A DNA stretch of 64,000 nucleotides from Echria macrotheca (GCA_030411725.1 MU839828.1:1550001-1614000); one strand, 5' to 3'; shown: positions 24,259 through 36,291, numbered from the stretch's first letter. Numbers and translations: made by a program. Notes: generated by a model from the letters alone, not told the origin.

Positions 24259-25319
24259 CAACTGCTTTATAGCCTATAATCTACTTATAATATAATAATC
24301 GTTAGCTATATATATTTAATTAGCCTATAACTTCCTTTAATAGCGGCTATAGCCGTTATTTTCCTAGTGTTTTTATTAAGCTGTTTTGATTATTTCGAGG
24401 CGTTATATAAAGCGTTAAAAGTTGTAATTAGCTAAAAGTTTAATAAACCCGTCGGTAATATTATCCTTATTATTGATATAGATTAGCTTTATTTGCTTTA
24501 CTATTACTTTATCGTTTACGTAATTATATATAAAGTATATATATTATTTTGTAGGTAGCGTAAATAGAGTTTTCGTTTATAATTTAGTAATGTTATTATT
24601 AGTATAAATGGAAATAGCTTTACTTAGTAATTATTTAAGTTCTTTAAATATATTTTTAATTTAAATTACTTTTTTAGTAGCGTTATATAGGGTAATATAT
24701 TTAGCTTTAACCGTGTTAAGGGTGACGATTGTTTGTTAGCGAGAATATTAAAATATAGGCCCTTTATAAATTATAAGGACTTATCTAGTAGTTAACCTTC
24801 CGGTAGCGTAATCTCCTTTGTAATTAAAGTTACAGTATATTTTTATATTTATATTATTTTTACTAATAAATTTAATATTATAGTTAAGCGATTTAGTAAT
24901 ATAATATAAAAGCTATTTAATCCCTTTTATATAATTAAAGTACGGATTTAATATATATTTAGCCTATAAATTTACTTTAAAAAAAAGCTTAAGCCGTATT
25001 ATATAGGTTAGATAAATATAAAAGTTTATTTTTAAAGTATAATTACGTACGTATTTTAGGTTTTTTAAAGGTAGTATATTCGGGATTGCTATTGTTAAAG
25101 CTTTTAATGTAATAGGAGTTTTGACCGGATAGGAGTTTTCGAAATTGTATTCTTTTAATACCTTTTCTAGGTAAGTACGTTAGCTAAATATAATAGCTAC
25201 GTAATTGCTACTATATAAAATCTTTATACTGAAATATTATTTTGCTAGTTTTAGGTTTTATAGGGTAAGATATTTGCTAATTACGTTTTAAAATCTAAGG
25301 GTATTATTATCCTTTTCCT

Positions 25320-25660
25320 TTAAAGTAAGGAAGTTATTTATTATAAACGAAAGGATTAGGTTGGTTTTTTAATTATAGTAAATTAATAGGTTAGAGATAA
25401 GTAGGTAAAAACCTAGCTTTTTAGTTTTTTATTTAACTTTTTTTTACTAATTATAAGCGGATTAGCGTAATTTATATAGTAAGTTAAGTAACTTTATAAT
25501 ATTACCTTTTAATTAATTATACTATTTTATAAAATTAAAATTATTAGTAAAAAACTCCTTAAAAATAAGAAGCTAATATATAAAAATCTAGTGCCGTAGT
25601 GGTACTTTAGATAAAAAGGCGCTAATGAAGTTAATTTAATAAACGTATTGTTTACTAAGT
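25320..25660 (-). pseudogene. Reverse-transcriptase remnant of the copia element
   Basis: On the minus strand, codons at 25479-25456 read L-Y-K-L-R-stop-S-A, the copia box LYGLRQSA with GGA changed to AAA and CAA changed to TAA. Downstream come KKLGFY-L-ISNLLIYYN-KTNLILS and then F-I-I-N-N-F-L-T-L at 25347-25328. The catalytic Asp-Asp pair therefore reads Asn-Asn. Several TAA codons interrupt the frame. Upstream, NFISAFLSKVP corresponds to the conserved block around the first catalytic region. Confidence 0.8.
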
Positions 25661-28023
25661 ATTAAAAGTACTAGTAAAAGTTATTAGAAACTTAAGTATA
25701 TTATAAAAGCAAACGTCTTTTTAAAATCTATATTTTTTTGCTATTAAAATTCGTATATTATAATTTAGATTTTATATTTAATAAATTTCCCTATAAAGTT
25801 AATTTTCTTTTTAAAAATAACTTTACTATTAATTATTTAGTAGCTTTTAGCCCTATTATAATTATAAAAGATTATAGTATTTTTCTTAAGAATAACTTAA
25901 ATTTTATTGTAAATAACTTACTTTTATTTAAGCTATTTCTTTATAGCGCGTACCTTTTCGATTGTAGTTGGGTTAGCGTTGGAACTTTGCTGGTCTGCCT
26001 TTATTTTATTGGATAAAAAGATTTAACCGCTATTTAAGTTATATAGAAGCATTAATTTAGGGGTAAACTTCTTTTAAACTATAGTAAGTTTAATAAGCTA
26101 ATTATCTTTTATATTTACGTAAGTTAAGTAAATTAAAGCGGCAATTATATTTATTATTTTAGGGTTTAAATAGTAGTTATTAGTTTTAAAGTTCGCGTTT
26201 TTAAGGAATAGCTTTATAATATTATTCTTATAATAATTAACGAAATTAGCTTATTTTTAATTGGGTTAAAATTAGTGGTGTATATACTCCGGTAATAAAT
26301 GAACTACCCGCTACGGATTTAATACTTTCTTATTAAAATCTTTGTAAAATATTACGTAAAGTGTTTAAATTATCTTTTACGCTTTAAGTAGATAGATTAT
26401 AAAGATATAAGTATTGAAGTTACTAAGATAAATATTTTCCGCTATTATAAAACTTATCTTTTAAGTTTTAAATTGGAGATATCTTTTAATATAAGTAAAT
26501 ACTTTGTAGTTAAAAATGTGAAATTATATAAGGTTGGATTTATTGTCGCGATCCGGTTAAATATAGTTATTTACAATTTTTATAGGAGTTTTTTTATTTT
26601 TATTCCACGCTATATAAGTATAATTAAATAACCTAGCCGTGTATAATATTATATACGGTTAAAAAACAGGTGGAATATTTATTTAAATATTAATTTTACG
26701 TATTATATCCTATATCTTTTTAATAGTAGCTTTTAGTACGTTGTTTTAATATTAATAGTAAGGTATTAAAGTAATTATTTTTATATTGTAATAGGATTAT
26801 TTCCACTTAAATTAGTAGTCGTAGAACTTCCCGCCTATATTTATCTTAATCCAATAAGGGTAATAGTTAATTTATAGATGGATTTATTTTAATAATTCCT
26901 TTATTTTATTAAAAAATTTTTGCTTTATTTTTGCAAAGTATATAAAGATGAATTTAAAGTAGTTATTTACTATAATTAAATAGTAAAGTTCTCCGTTAAA
27001 CCCTATAAGTTTAATAAAGCTAATATTTATATAAAAACCTTTAAATATTTTAAATTTTCGAGGCTATAGGTTGTATAAAGGTATTTGGAAGGATAAACTA
27101 AAATTATAGATCTTATAAAGTACCTTTATAATTTTTATACGGTTAAAATCTATTTTGGAGAAAACGGAAATAATTTATTAAAGTTATTTAGGGTTAAAAT
27201 ACCCTAATCTTTTATACTATTATAGTAGCTAATCGTATTTTTTACGAATAAAGTTTTATATTATTAGAAATATATTAAAAAGTGTTAGGGTTATAATAGT
27301 TAAAGTGGTATAGGCGGAATTATTTATTATTTGCAGGAAGAATCCCTTATTTTAAGGATTTAAGGTTGTAATTTTTATTTTGTTAAATTCCTTTATAACG
27401 TTTTAATCCAGCCAGCTACCTACGCAATAAAGTTTATCGTTTAAAAAAATATTAATAAGTAATTATAAAATAAATAATATATATATAAGGGTAAAATAGT
27501 AGGTTAATTTATTAGATTATATTAAGGGTAACTTTATAGTCCCGATCCGTTTAGGCACTATAGAATTATTTACTATAAAGATTATCAGGCGTAAGGTTAT
27601 AGTAATATAATTGCTATAGGTAAATTAAGTAATATTGTTTACTAAATATATATTAGCTTTAATATTAAATAATTATTTATTACAGCGTATATTTACTATA
27701 TAATAAGTAGTAAAAAATAAAAAAAGCTTATTAGCTCCCTAACCTATATCTTATTTTAATTTATAATAATTAAATATTTTAAAATTTATTTCTATATTAA
27801 GTTTACCGTAAATCCGTACAAATTTATTATAAATTTATTCTAAAGCGTCAATATTTTCAACTATACCCGTATAAATTATATTAAAATCGTTAACTTTACT
27901 TAAAATTTTGCCTTATATAGTTAGCTTTAATTATACGGTTATTATAATAGTAGTTGAAGTTTTGTTATTTTTCTTTTTAAAGTTTAACTTTTTATTAGAG
28001 TTTATAATACTTTTTATACCTTT

Positions 28024-28068
28024 ACAGTACTTTTTTTAATAGTAACCTAATTTATTATACTTAAAGTA
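28024..28068 (-). pseudogene. Gag zinc-knuckle remnant of the copia element
   Basis: The minus-strand codons follow the CX2CX4HX4C spacing but read Y-F-K-Y-N-K-L-G-Y-Y-stop-K-K-Y-C. All three Cys positions and the His position read TAY (Tyr), which is what G-to-A and C-to-T changes of TGY and CAY codons give. Upstream on the minus strand is a Lys-rich stretch typical of nucleocapsid. Confidence 0.7.
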
Positions 28069-29370
28069 ATTACTATTTCGAATAATTATATTATTCTTTT
28101 TCTTTTTAAGTTTTCCTTTTCCTTTACTATTATTACTTTTACTTTAATTAGCTGTAAATCCAGTTAGTAAGGTATATAGTTAATTATTTTTTGTACCCTA
28201 AGTACGATACTCGTTTATAAAGTCTTTTAATATAACTTTAATCGGATAAATATTTAAATTTTAACGTACTATAGTATATATAGCTAATACCTATATTTTA
28301 AGGTATTTTTTTACTAATTTAGTAAAAGAATAAACGTATTAAAGTTAAGTCTACAACGTTTTAGCGAGTATAAACTTTTTTACTAAATCGTAAAAGTAAA
28401 AATAATATTTAAAAGGATTTTTACTATTTTAATCTATAGTATTAAACTGTAATTAAAGATTAGTAATATAACCAGGGCCTTATATAGTATATAACTTATT
28501 TAAAGCTTTTAAAGTATTAAATTTACTAAAGAAGCTATAATACGTAACTACTAACGCGGATATAATACTAATTAACCATATAGTAAGATACTAATCGCTA
28601 ATTAAGTTTAAAGTGTTTTTTTCCTTATAATTGGAAGCTTCTATAAAAATCTTAATAAATTATATTTATAATTTTTAATTATCGGCTTTTTTAAAATATA
28701 ACTCCTTTAGTATCTTAAACTTGATTTAAAGGACCATTTTTACCTACGTAAAAGGGTTAACGATAGCTAAATTAACTATATCTATTTTTTTCTAATTAGT
28801 ATTAATAGCTTTTAGCTATGCTTTTATATTTATTAACTATTATTATAATTTAGCTATTGTAATTTAAAGGTTTTTTAATTATTCGCTAAAGGATTAATTG
28901 GGGTTAATTATCTTTACTTCCGGAATTGTTTTAAGAGGAATAGGGGTCTGGGGAACTAGAGTAGGAGAAATAAAAGTAAGGAGAATCGGAACTACAGCTT
29001 TTCTAATACGTATACTTATTTAAAAGCTGGAATTATATAACTTAAAGGAAGAAGGAGTTAGAGATAAAAGAAAAGGAAAAAGATTTATAACTAGGTTATA
29101 GTTTTTAAGTAATCGCTAGTATTTCGGCTTACTTATTATTTTAGGAATTAAAAAGGCTTATAATACTTACTTTACTCCCTCTAAAAATACTAAATCTTAT
29201 AGGGTTTATAATTTATTAACTACGTTTATTTTACTACTACTTTAGCGGCTGGACTTCTTACCGGCTTGTTGGTAGTATAAAATAGTATAAAAAGATCTTT
29301 GTAATTAGGATTACGCCTTTATAAGATTGGAATAAGGGCTTGTATAGCGGATAGCGTTAGGCTTATAATT

Positions 29371-29652
29371 TATTAAATTATAAGGATTTAGTATAATGGG
29401 AGGAGAATTAATATTATTAGCTAATTTTGTGGAAAATAATTTATTATATATATCTTTTGGTTAATTATATATTAGATCTTTGCTACCGAAGTTGGTATGT
29501 AATTGGGGTTGGAAATAGCTGGAGTATATATATTTTGCGTTAGATTTTACAGTGGCTATCTGCAGTCCTTATAGCGTGCTTGCGCGCTGTACGCGCTGCT
29601 TATAGTGGTCGGTTCCGCACGTGACCAATTGGAAGGTCCGACAGGTTCGATA
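29371..29652 (-). repeat. LTR of the copia element (5' LTR in element orientation)
   Basis: 282 bp, matching 23966-24247 in length. More heavily AT-shifted in its first two thirds, less so at its last 60 bases. The duplicated AAAGT follows at 29653-29657. Confidence 0.87.
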
Positions 29653-29657
29653 AAAGT
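29653..29657. repeat. 5-bp target-site duplication of the LTR element, right (AAAGT)
   Basis: Exact match to 23961-23965. Confidence 0.8.
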
Positions 29658-30266
29658 TAAACTAAGTTAGTAAATAGGGATTTACTTTAATAGTAAAATA
29701 TATTTCCGTACCTTTTTAATCTTAATAAAAATATTAAACTAAAGCTAACTTATTTAAAACAAACGATTTAGTAATTACCGTTTTAGTTACCAAATAAATA
29801 GTAACGGCATAAACGGGCCACTAGCAAAAAATCTAATATTTAAATTTAATACAAAATTAGTAAAAAAACCGCATAACTAGCTTATAAGTTTATAAAAAGC
29901 TAGTAAAACTTTAGTAATTAAAATATATTAGTTTTTAAATATTTTTATAAAGATTTTAATTAATTTTAATACCCTTAAATAATTCTTTAGCTTCTTTTAA
30001 TCCTCGCTTATAAGTTATAAGTATAAATAAGCCGTATTTAAAAGATATACGTATACGTTAATTATATTATATAGTTTAAGGGCCCTTTTTATTATAAAGT
30101 AGGTAAAGTTTTATTTTATAGCGTTATCGGCTTTAAGTTAAAAATATTAATATTTTAATTCGACAAAGGTAATATAGCCGTTAGCCACCTGTTAGTTAAG
30201 TATATTATTCTTAACAGTTTAACGAAAAGTATAGTAACGTTAAGGCGAAAATTAAACGTACGTAAT

Positions 30267-30722
30267 AAGTATATAAAGCTTATTAATTGGTATTATATTA
30301 CCCTCGTCGATAACCCTATTATACTCGTTAACTTTGTAAATCTTAGGGTTATTAAAGTTTTTAGGAAAATCTTAATATTAAAGGGTATTCTTCTTCTTCT
30401 TTTAACCGAAAATAACGTAAGCGACGAGATTAAAAATATAGTAAATATACTAAATCCGTTTTTTTTATATTATCGCGATATATTACTTTAATATAGCTAT
30501 AAAATAAATAAAGCGTATAAAAACGTTAATAGTAACTTAATTTAAATTAGCGTTATTAAATTAATAATACCTAACTTTATTATTAATCGCAAAAGCGGTA
30601 AGCTTACTGTAAATTACTATATTTAAATTCTCGTTAATATAGCAACCCTTAACGTATCGAAGGGCGAAAAAGCGAACTTTTATTTTACTTAACTTACTAA
30701 AATAGTAAATATTAAAAGTTAT
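30267..30722 (+). pseudogene. Eroded open frame in the right arm of the hAT element
   Basis: About 150 codons with only five stops, four of them TAA, in a stretch so AT-rich that more would be expected. This pattern fits a former coding region in which CAA codons became TAA. The residue pattern (for example KYIKLINWYYITLVDNP) does not let me identify it, though position suggests the transposase. Confidence 0.35.
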
Positions 30723-31815
30723 TAGCTTTAAAACAATTAGGGAAGTTTATATATCAAAAGAAAAGTATATTTAACCCAAAACCATAACTAATTCGCTTAT
30801 TAAACTTTTTTTCTCGGACTTATATTAATTTTTAATTTAGTTAATAATAATAATACTAGACTAAAGAAGAGTTTTAAAAATAAGATTTTTATTAAGGTAT
30901 AATAGTAATTAAATAAATATATAGTAATTAATAATGTAAAAAGGTATATTAGCGTTAATTATTTACGCGAAAAGATCTTTTTTAAAGTAATTTACTTAAG
31001 ACCGAAAGATCGCGAGAACTAAACCCTATTTGGAAAAAAAAGTTATAATAAACTTTCGCTTCTTATTTAGGTATATAAAACCAAGTTATCGTAAGTAAAC
31101 CTTTTCAAAATGCTTTTTTAAAGAGGATATAGCGTTAGTAACAAAGTTAGAGTTGCAATAATAACAAGACTAGAAGAATCTAAATATATTAGGATTTTTA
31201 ATCCTTATTAGAAATATATTATAGTTACGTATTTTAAAGCTTTTAACTTTATTAACCTTTTTTATAATCTAAGCTTTTAATACGTATTAGTATGTTTTGT
31301 TATAGACCTATAGCTATTTGTTTATGTTTTTGCTGAGGTTTTTAATATTAACTTGTAAGATAGCTCTAACCTGTTTTCGAATATTAGCCGCCCGGTTTAA
31401 CCCAATTTAAGCGCTAATTTAGCTAGGGATAGGAGTACTAGATAAGGTGGTAGTATTTTACCCCGGGTCGGTTATATTGCTTAAGTCGTTGTTAACGATT
31501 ATAATTAGAATTATAAGCTATATAGGTAGGGTAGGGACCTATATAGCGTAAATATAACAATTAATGTGTTAAATTAAAGAAAATCGTAAGGAAGGCTTAG
31601 AAAAAAGTTAGTAGAAATTGGAACGGAAAATAAATAAATACCTGCCCGGGAGGGTTACCTTGGCTGTCCAAAAAGGGTCCTATTACCAACCAAAATAGGG
31701 TAATATTTGACTGGGATTCAAATCCGCCGGGCTCCAGATTTGGCTTAGATTTGGGTGGATTTTTTGAGATTTGATTTGCTTCGGCTAGCCCAGATTTGGC
31801 TTGCTTGAATCCGGC

Positions 31816-31835
31816 TTGATTTGTTGGGAACGCTG
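31816..31835 (-). repeat. Right terminal inverted repeat of the hAT element
   Basis: Reverse complement of 23276-23295, perfect over 20 bases. Confidence 0.85.
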
Positions 31836-31843
31836 CATGGGGG
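31836..31843. repeat. 8-bp target-site duplication, right copy (CATGGGGG)
   Basis: Identical to 23268-23275. Confidence 0.85.
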
Positions 31844-33228
31844 AAGCCACTCGACATCGCCAAAGAGTGGGGCGGGCACCGGACTTTGATCCTTTCCTGC
31901 CTTTTGGTTCGGTCCGCCTCTTTTTCAAGGTCAGATTCGTCCTTTCGGCTTCACGCGTCAGCAGCTGCCAGTTCGGAAAGAACGGATCAAGTCACCGCAA
32001 TTCGACGAGCCTCCTGTCGAGCCCCCACTGGGCTCGCAGGTCGAGTGGATGGGGAAAATAAATCTCTCAACCAACGGCTGACGATCGTGCACATTGCTAC
32101 AATACCCGGTTTGACTACGGGACGTCGCGGCTCCCGACCGAGCGCCAAGGCGAAGCGCCAGATTGGAGGGAAACACCTGCGCGACCTGTGCTCCAGCCAG
32201 CCGCCAAGCAGACCGATCGCCTGCTGGGTTCAGAAGCAAGGCGAGGGATGACCCGTTGAGCCTGCGCCCGGGTTCTCTTGGCAGGTCCATTGCTGGGAGA
32301 CTTCGGTGCCCGCCGCGACCGCCCCCGTGGTAGAGTACCTAAGTTTGAGCCACGAGGCGCCAGAGCGGTCCCCCTTTTCGAGGTAGGAAACCTTGGCGAG
32401 GCTCCAGAAGTGTACGCATGTCAAGACGCTTTCTCGATGGCTGTCAATTCGGGCTAGCCCGTGGGGTTGCAGCCGCAACTTGTCGTGCTTCGCCGGCTCG
32501 CGCAGCTCGATAGAGTTTCCCGATCTGCGAGGCTTCCTCCAGGTACAACTGTACCTGACGGGCAACTTAGCCATGTACCTGCGGCCAGCGGCCAGCTCAC
32601 CTAGCCACCCCACAAACCGAAAATTGGCAAATACCATGAAATACAGCACCTAATCTATCTGTCGAGCGTCGAAGATGAGCACTCAGCAGCGGCCAGGCCA
32701 GGCTCCTGCGAGGTTATACTCAGTCCCAGCTCATCCCAAGACGGGCTCAGAGGACCGATATTCCCCCCAGGTGGACACTCGGGGCCACCCTGCGTTTGAC
32801 GCGGACCCGCGGCCGGCCCAGCGAAGTCTCACTAGGGTACCCGCGTCTACGAGTTCTGCTAACAAAATGGCTCATTATTTTGCGCCCACATTTGCCGCAC
32901 AACAGGCAGGAGGTTGGAATGTACAGCATGTACCTCAACATGTTTTCTGGCTGACTGGACATCTGGTCCACAGCTGCCCTGAAACGCAAACCCTTGCCCC
33001 GAGCCGCACATCCGTACGGATGGAATAGGGACGCCTCGAGTGAGCCTCGTCTCTCGTTTCCTATATAACACACTCCCTCCCCCTCCTTCACTCTCCTTCT
33101 CTTCTAGTAGATTCAACAAATTTCATTCAGTCTACACGTGTACCCTCCGCTCCGCGCTCTCCGTTTCCTCGCCGATTCTTTTCTCCCACGCTAGCCGTCG
33201 ACTTGTTCCGTCGTTCAACACCGTCAAG
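31844..33228. other. Intergenic region and promoter of the small Ser-rich gene
   Basis: No gene is supported in the first 1.2 kb. A TATA-like TATATAA is at 33062-33068. It is followed by a C/T-rich leader (33069-33110) and then the start at 33229. Such a TATA plus pyrimidine leader is common for strongly expressed fungal genes. Confidence 0.5.
33062..33068 (+). promoter_or_regulatory. TATA-like box
   Basis: TATATAA, 161 bases before the ATG at 33229, followed by a CT-rich tract that could hold the transcription start. Confidence 0.4.
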
Positions 33229-33513
33229 ATGCCTTCCTCTGCTACTCCCGCTCCTGCTGCCCAGGACAACTCCCGCGTCCGGAGTGTCCTCGAGAGCCAG
33301 GCCCTTAAGTTCCACATCCGGACGGGCGGCGCCAAGTGGGAGTGCACCGTCATCGACCGTGCTACTCAGTAAGTCCCGGTTTTTCCGTGGACATGTTGGC
33401 AACAGCTAACCACAGACTACAGCGAGAGGCAAAAGGCCACTCGGACCGGCTCCTCCTCGTCCGTGTCCACCACATCGTCATCGTCGAGCGTGTCCTCGGC
33501 TTCCTCACACTAA
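33229..33513 (+). CDS. Small Ser-rich protein of unknown function
   Basis: Two exons, 33229-33368 and 33423-33513, split by a 54-nt intron (GTAAGT donor, CAG acceptor) and giving 76 aa. The first half is MPSSATPAPAAQDNSRVRSV followed by LESQALKFHIRTGGAKWECT. After the splice come HERQKATRTG and a run of about 20 Ser/Thr/Val residues to the end. The start has a favourable context (GTCAAGATGCC). There is no signal peptide or membrane segment. I do not recognise a characterised family. Reasons to believe it: a clean intron that switches frame correctly, a promoter-like leader, and a compact first half with hydrophobic and charged pattern. Confidence 0.72.
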
Positions 33514-35920
33514 AGATATGGCTGCGGCGAAATCCGTGGCCCGAGAGATCTTGGAAACTCCCTCGCCTCGCGGAAGGGCGCTGGGGAAGAAATCGGTAGC
33601 ATAGCCTACCGCTAATGATACCATGAAAAGAAAGGAGCAGACATTTTGGGGAGCATAGAATCGGTGTGAAAGGGCGGCGGGGAAACGGGGAAACGGGGTA
33701 GCGATAGGGGATGGGGCAGTTTGTTGAAGTGGGCCAGGTTCGAATTTTCGAAATGGATACCATTGATATCGACACCCTCTCCCTTTTCAACCACTGCCAC
33801 GTTTTTAGGACATGATAATCTTGGTTCGGGCCTGCGGGATGCAGTGCCTTAGCATCCCTACATAGCGCTGGAGTGAACGACCTAGCTGGGTGGCATGTTT
33901 TTTTTGTTTTTTTAGGGGGGACGGGGTGACGGGGGAGGCGTTTAGATTACCCATTTGTTTTGCAATGGAAACTCAAAATATTTACAGCTTTACGTCGCTT
34001 ACATCGACTCGACATGATACTTGGCAGCGCAGATGCATGCGACTTGGCAGAGATCGCCTTCTGCTGGGTCCACTACCCACGCAAAACCTGCAGCCCCATC
34101 CGTGAATGTCATCGAATGGAGCAGAGGACGTCTCATCGTGCGGGATTGGAACAGACAAGTCCGTGGAACTCTTTTGGGACATCTGTCTCAACAAAACGAG
34201 GTTCATCCATTGCCCTGCCGGACTTTTGTTCAGGATGAGCCGGGAACTCAGAATGGGGGTGGTTCCCAATCCACCAAAGAGCTTGCGGATCCGGAATCGG
34301 CCCTCTTCTCTCCATCTCATCTCGCTCCAAGATCGGAGGTTTAAGCACGGAGAGCGCCGAGAGTGTGCCGAAGCCCGACCCCGTGTGGAGGCGAATCTGG
34401 GGAAGGCAAAAAGCCTCGGGTGTCGCGCCCGCGTCTTTTCGGTGTTAGTTACTCAACAAGGGCAGTACACTACAACCTTCCGGAAGGAATGGATTGACGG
34501 GTACCTTAATTATTCACCTGTCTCGCCGCCTCAGTTTTACCCTGGCTTGGGTTTGTTTTGTTTGGTAGACGTCAAGGGGGGGAGGGGGGTTACCGGTACC
34601 ATGGTAAGCCAAGCAGGTTGTGTTAGTAACTGCCAAGTCTTGACTCCTCATAATAAGCCGCTCGTTCCGTTCATGGGTTTGTAATATAAAATCTAGTACT
34701 CTTTTACAGTCCTGGAAGGTAGACTCGATATGGTCAACTTGATGTTCTTGGATCCTTAGCTAAGGTAGCTGGCTGAACAAAAGTCAACCATGGCCGAATG
34801 GTGATGCTTCGCAAAGACTGGGTTGGTGGCACCGCGTTGCAATCTTATTCTCGAGCAACTTGCTATGAACTGAACTTGGAATCCTATGGTCCGCAGAGTA
34901 TAATGGTTGCGCGTCAACTGTCAAGCCCTGTAGTTGGAGTTGTGTCCCGGATCACACAATGTCCCTGTGGTGAAATGGTCACATGCTTCTCGGAGGTCAG
35001 TCGTGCTGTCTGTACTACGTAGAAAGCTATCATTCGAAGGACATTCAGTTCGATGCGTGGATCTCTGTTCGGATACACCGGAGCTGCTAGAGAGTCGAGC
35101 AACGTCATTGCAGATGCTTGGTATATCGGCCGAATGTTGCTTCAAAGTCCTGTATTCCATCTCCGCAAGCTCGACGGGCCCTACGGATTTATACTACGTA
35201 CTAGGACTAAAATTACTTGGAGAATCGTGCCGGGAGCTAGTGTGGTGCTAGACGGCAGAAATTCCCATATGGCCGTGACGGTGTGAGCTGTCGGTGCCGA
35301 GTGCAGGAACAGTAGCCTCAGGCGAGTGATCGCTGGGACGCCGTAGAATGAGGTCAAAACCTCCGCGTCGTTCGACGAGCTACTGCTTTAGTAAGAAATC
35401 CTGATTTCGATAAATTGATCACTGTCGAGGCGTAGAACTAGGTAACACCCGGAGATCAAATACATCGACGGATATACCTATTTACCGATGGTTTCATGGT
35501 ACATGTTGCAAACGTACGAAGAGACGACGAACCGACCATCGACGGAATGATTGCGAAGAGAATTCAACAGTCACATGAAACAGCTTCAAGCAGCCGCTAA
35601 TTCAACAAACCCTATTCGCTGCGGCCGCAGCAAGGCGACAGCCCGTTTGCAGAACGCAGAGGCCGTCCTGAGGCTTCAGCCCCCACGAGGCAATCGGACC
35701 TGAGCTTTAAGTTCCGCGGCTGGGCGTTTATTAACTACCTTATAGGTGAGTCGTCATCACTTCGTCCTCGAGCCTCGCCCTTTTCATCCTTTCCCCTCAT
35801 CCCCGCGCTCCAGCTCTCCTCGGATTCTCGATAATACCAAGCCCTCATTCGAGCGCCCGTGGCCGTTCGAAGGCTGTTTGGAGCGCACAAAATACGATTT
35901 CTCTCGATTCGCAGCTAACT
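33514..35920. other. Intergenic region
   Basis: 2.4 kb with no convincing gene on either strand. Overlapping short frames occur, but none has recognisable domains or clean introns. Confidence 0.5.
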
Positions 35921-36123
35921 ATGCCTCTCCCAGTGGCGGCCAAAGGTGAGCAGGGCGATCATTTGCTCCGTCGTCCAACGTGCATCTTGTGTTCCCCTCG
36001 ACCCCATGCCTAGACCCCGCGCGACCAAATCTGCCCCGTGCTGCGGTGGCGAAGACGTCCCGACGACACGCAATCGCCCAGGCCCCAGGCAATGGCCGTG
36101 GCTCGTCGACGACACGCAAGTGA
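35921..36123 (+). CDS. Possible 44-aa basic small protein (or part of a spliced leader)
   Basis: ATG at 35921 opens MPLPVAAK. A GTGAGC donor at 35946 and a CTAG acceptor ending at 36013 join in frame to a second exon ending with TGA at 36121-36123. The predicted product is basic and Arg/Ala/Pro-rich and ends SSTTRK. No family is recognised. It may instead be a 5'-leader exon and upstream open frame of the gene at 36292. Low confidence, recorded because the splice keeps frame and the context is compact. Confidence 0.25.
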
Positions 36124-36291
36124 TTTGGCCTCGGGATGGCCTCAGCTAGTTGTCATCTTTTCCAAACAATCAACAAAATCACAGTTGCATCTGATTTCAT
36201 CACATTTTTGAGCATTTAGTTGCGACACGCATGTTTCGTACCCCACCTTCTGCAACAACACGCCAGCTCCTTGCTATTATTTTTCGTGAGA

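Larger units (their letters stand above)
23966..29652 (-). mobile_element. Ty1/copia-type LTR retrotransposon, full length, inactivated by RIP
   Basis: Total 5,687 bp with 282-bp direct repeats at both ends and a 5-bp duplication AAAGT. Coding remnants read on the minus strand in the order Gag zinc knuckle (about 28.05 kb), then reverse transcriptase (about 25.3-25.7 kb). The C-rich bases just inside the left LTR (24248-24256, CTCCCCCTA) would be the minus-strand polypurine tract, which agrees with this orientation. The RT stretch matches the copia pattern LYGLRQSA, KKLGFYPLISN and xVDDFL once C-to-T and G-to-A changes are considered. No frame is intact. Confidence 0.88.
23276..31835. mobile_element. 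hAT-type DNA transposon, RIP-degraded, interrupted by a retrotransposon
   Basis: The ends are 20-bp perfect inverted repeats, CAGCGTTCCCAACAAATCAA at 23276-23295 and its reverse complement at 31816-31835, flanked by the 8-bp duplication CATGGGGG. TIRs starting CAGnG with an 8-bp duplication are typical of hAT elements. Subterminal regions carry many short motifs related to CAAATCAAAT. Removing the nested element (5,687 bp plus its 5-bp duplication) leaves about 2.87 kb, a normal hAT length. Most of the interior is extremely AT-rich. No intact transposase remains; an eroded frame is noted at 30267-30722. The superfamily call rests on termini, not protein. Confidence 0.82.

Noticed and set aside
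25738..26016. 92-codon frame rich in Phe, Asn, Leu and Tyr
   Set aside because: It lies on the strand opposite to the retrotransposon coding strand and its composition is what AT-rich RIP DNA gives by chance.
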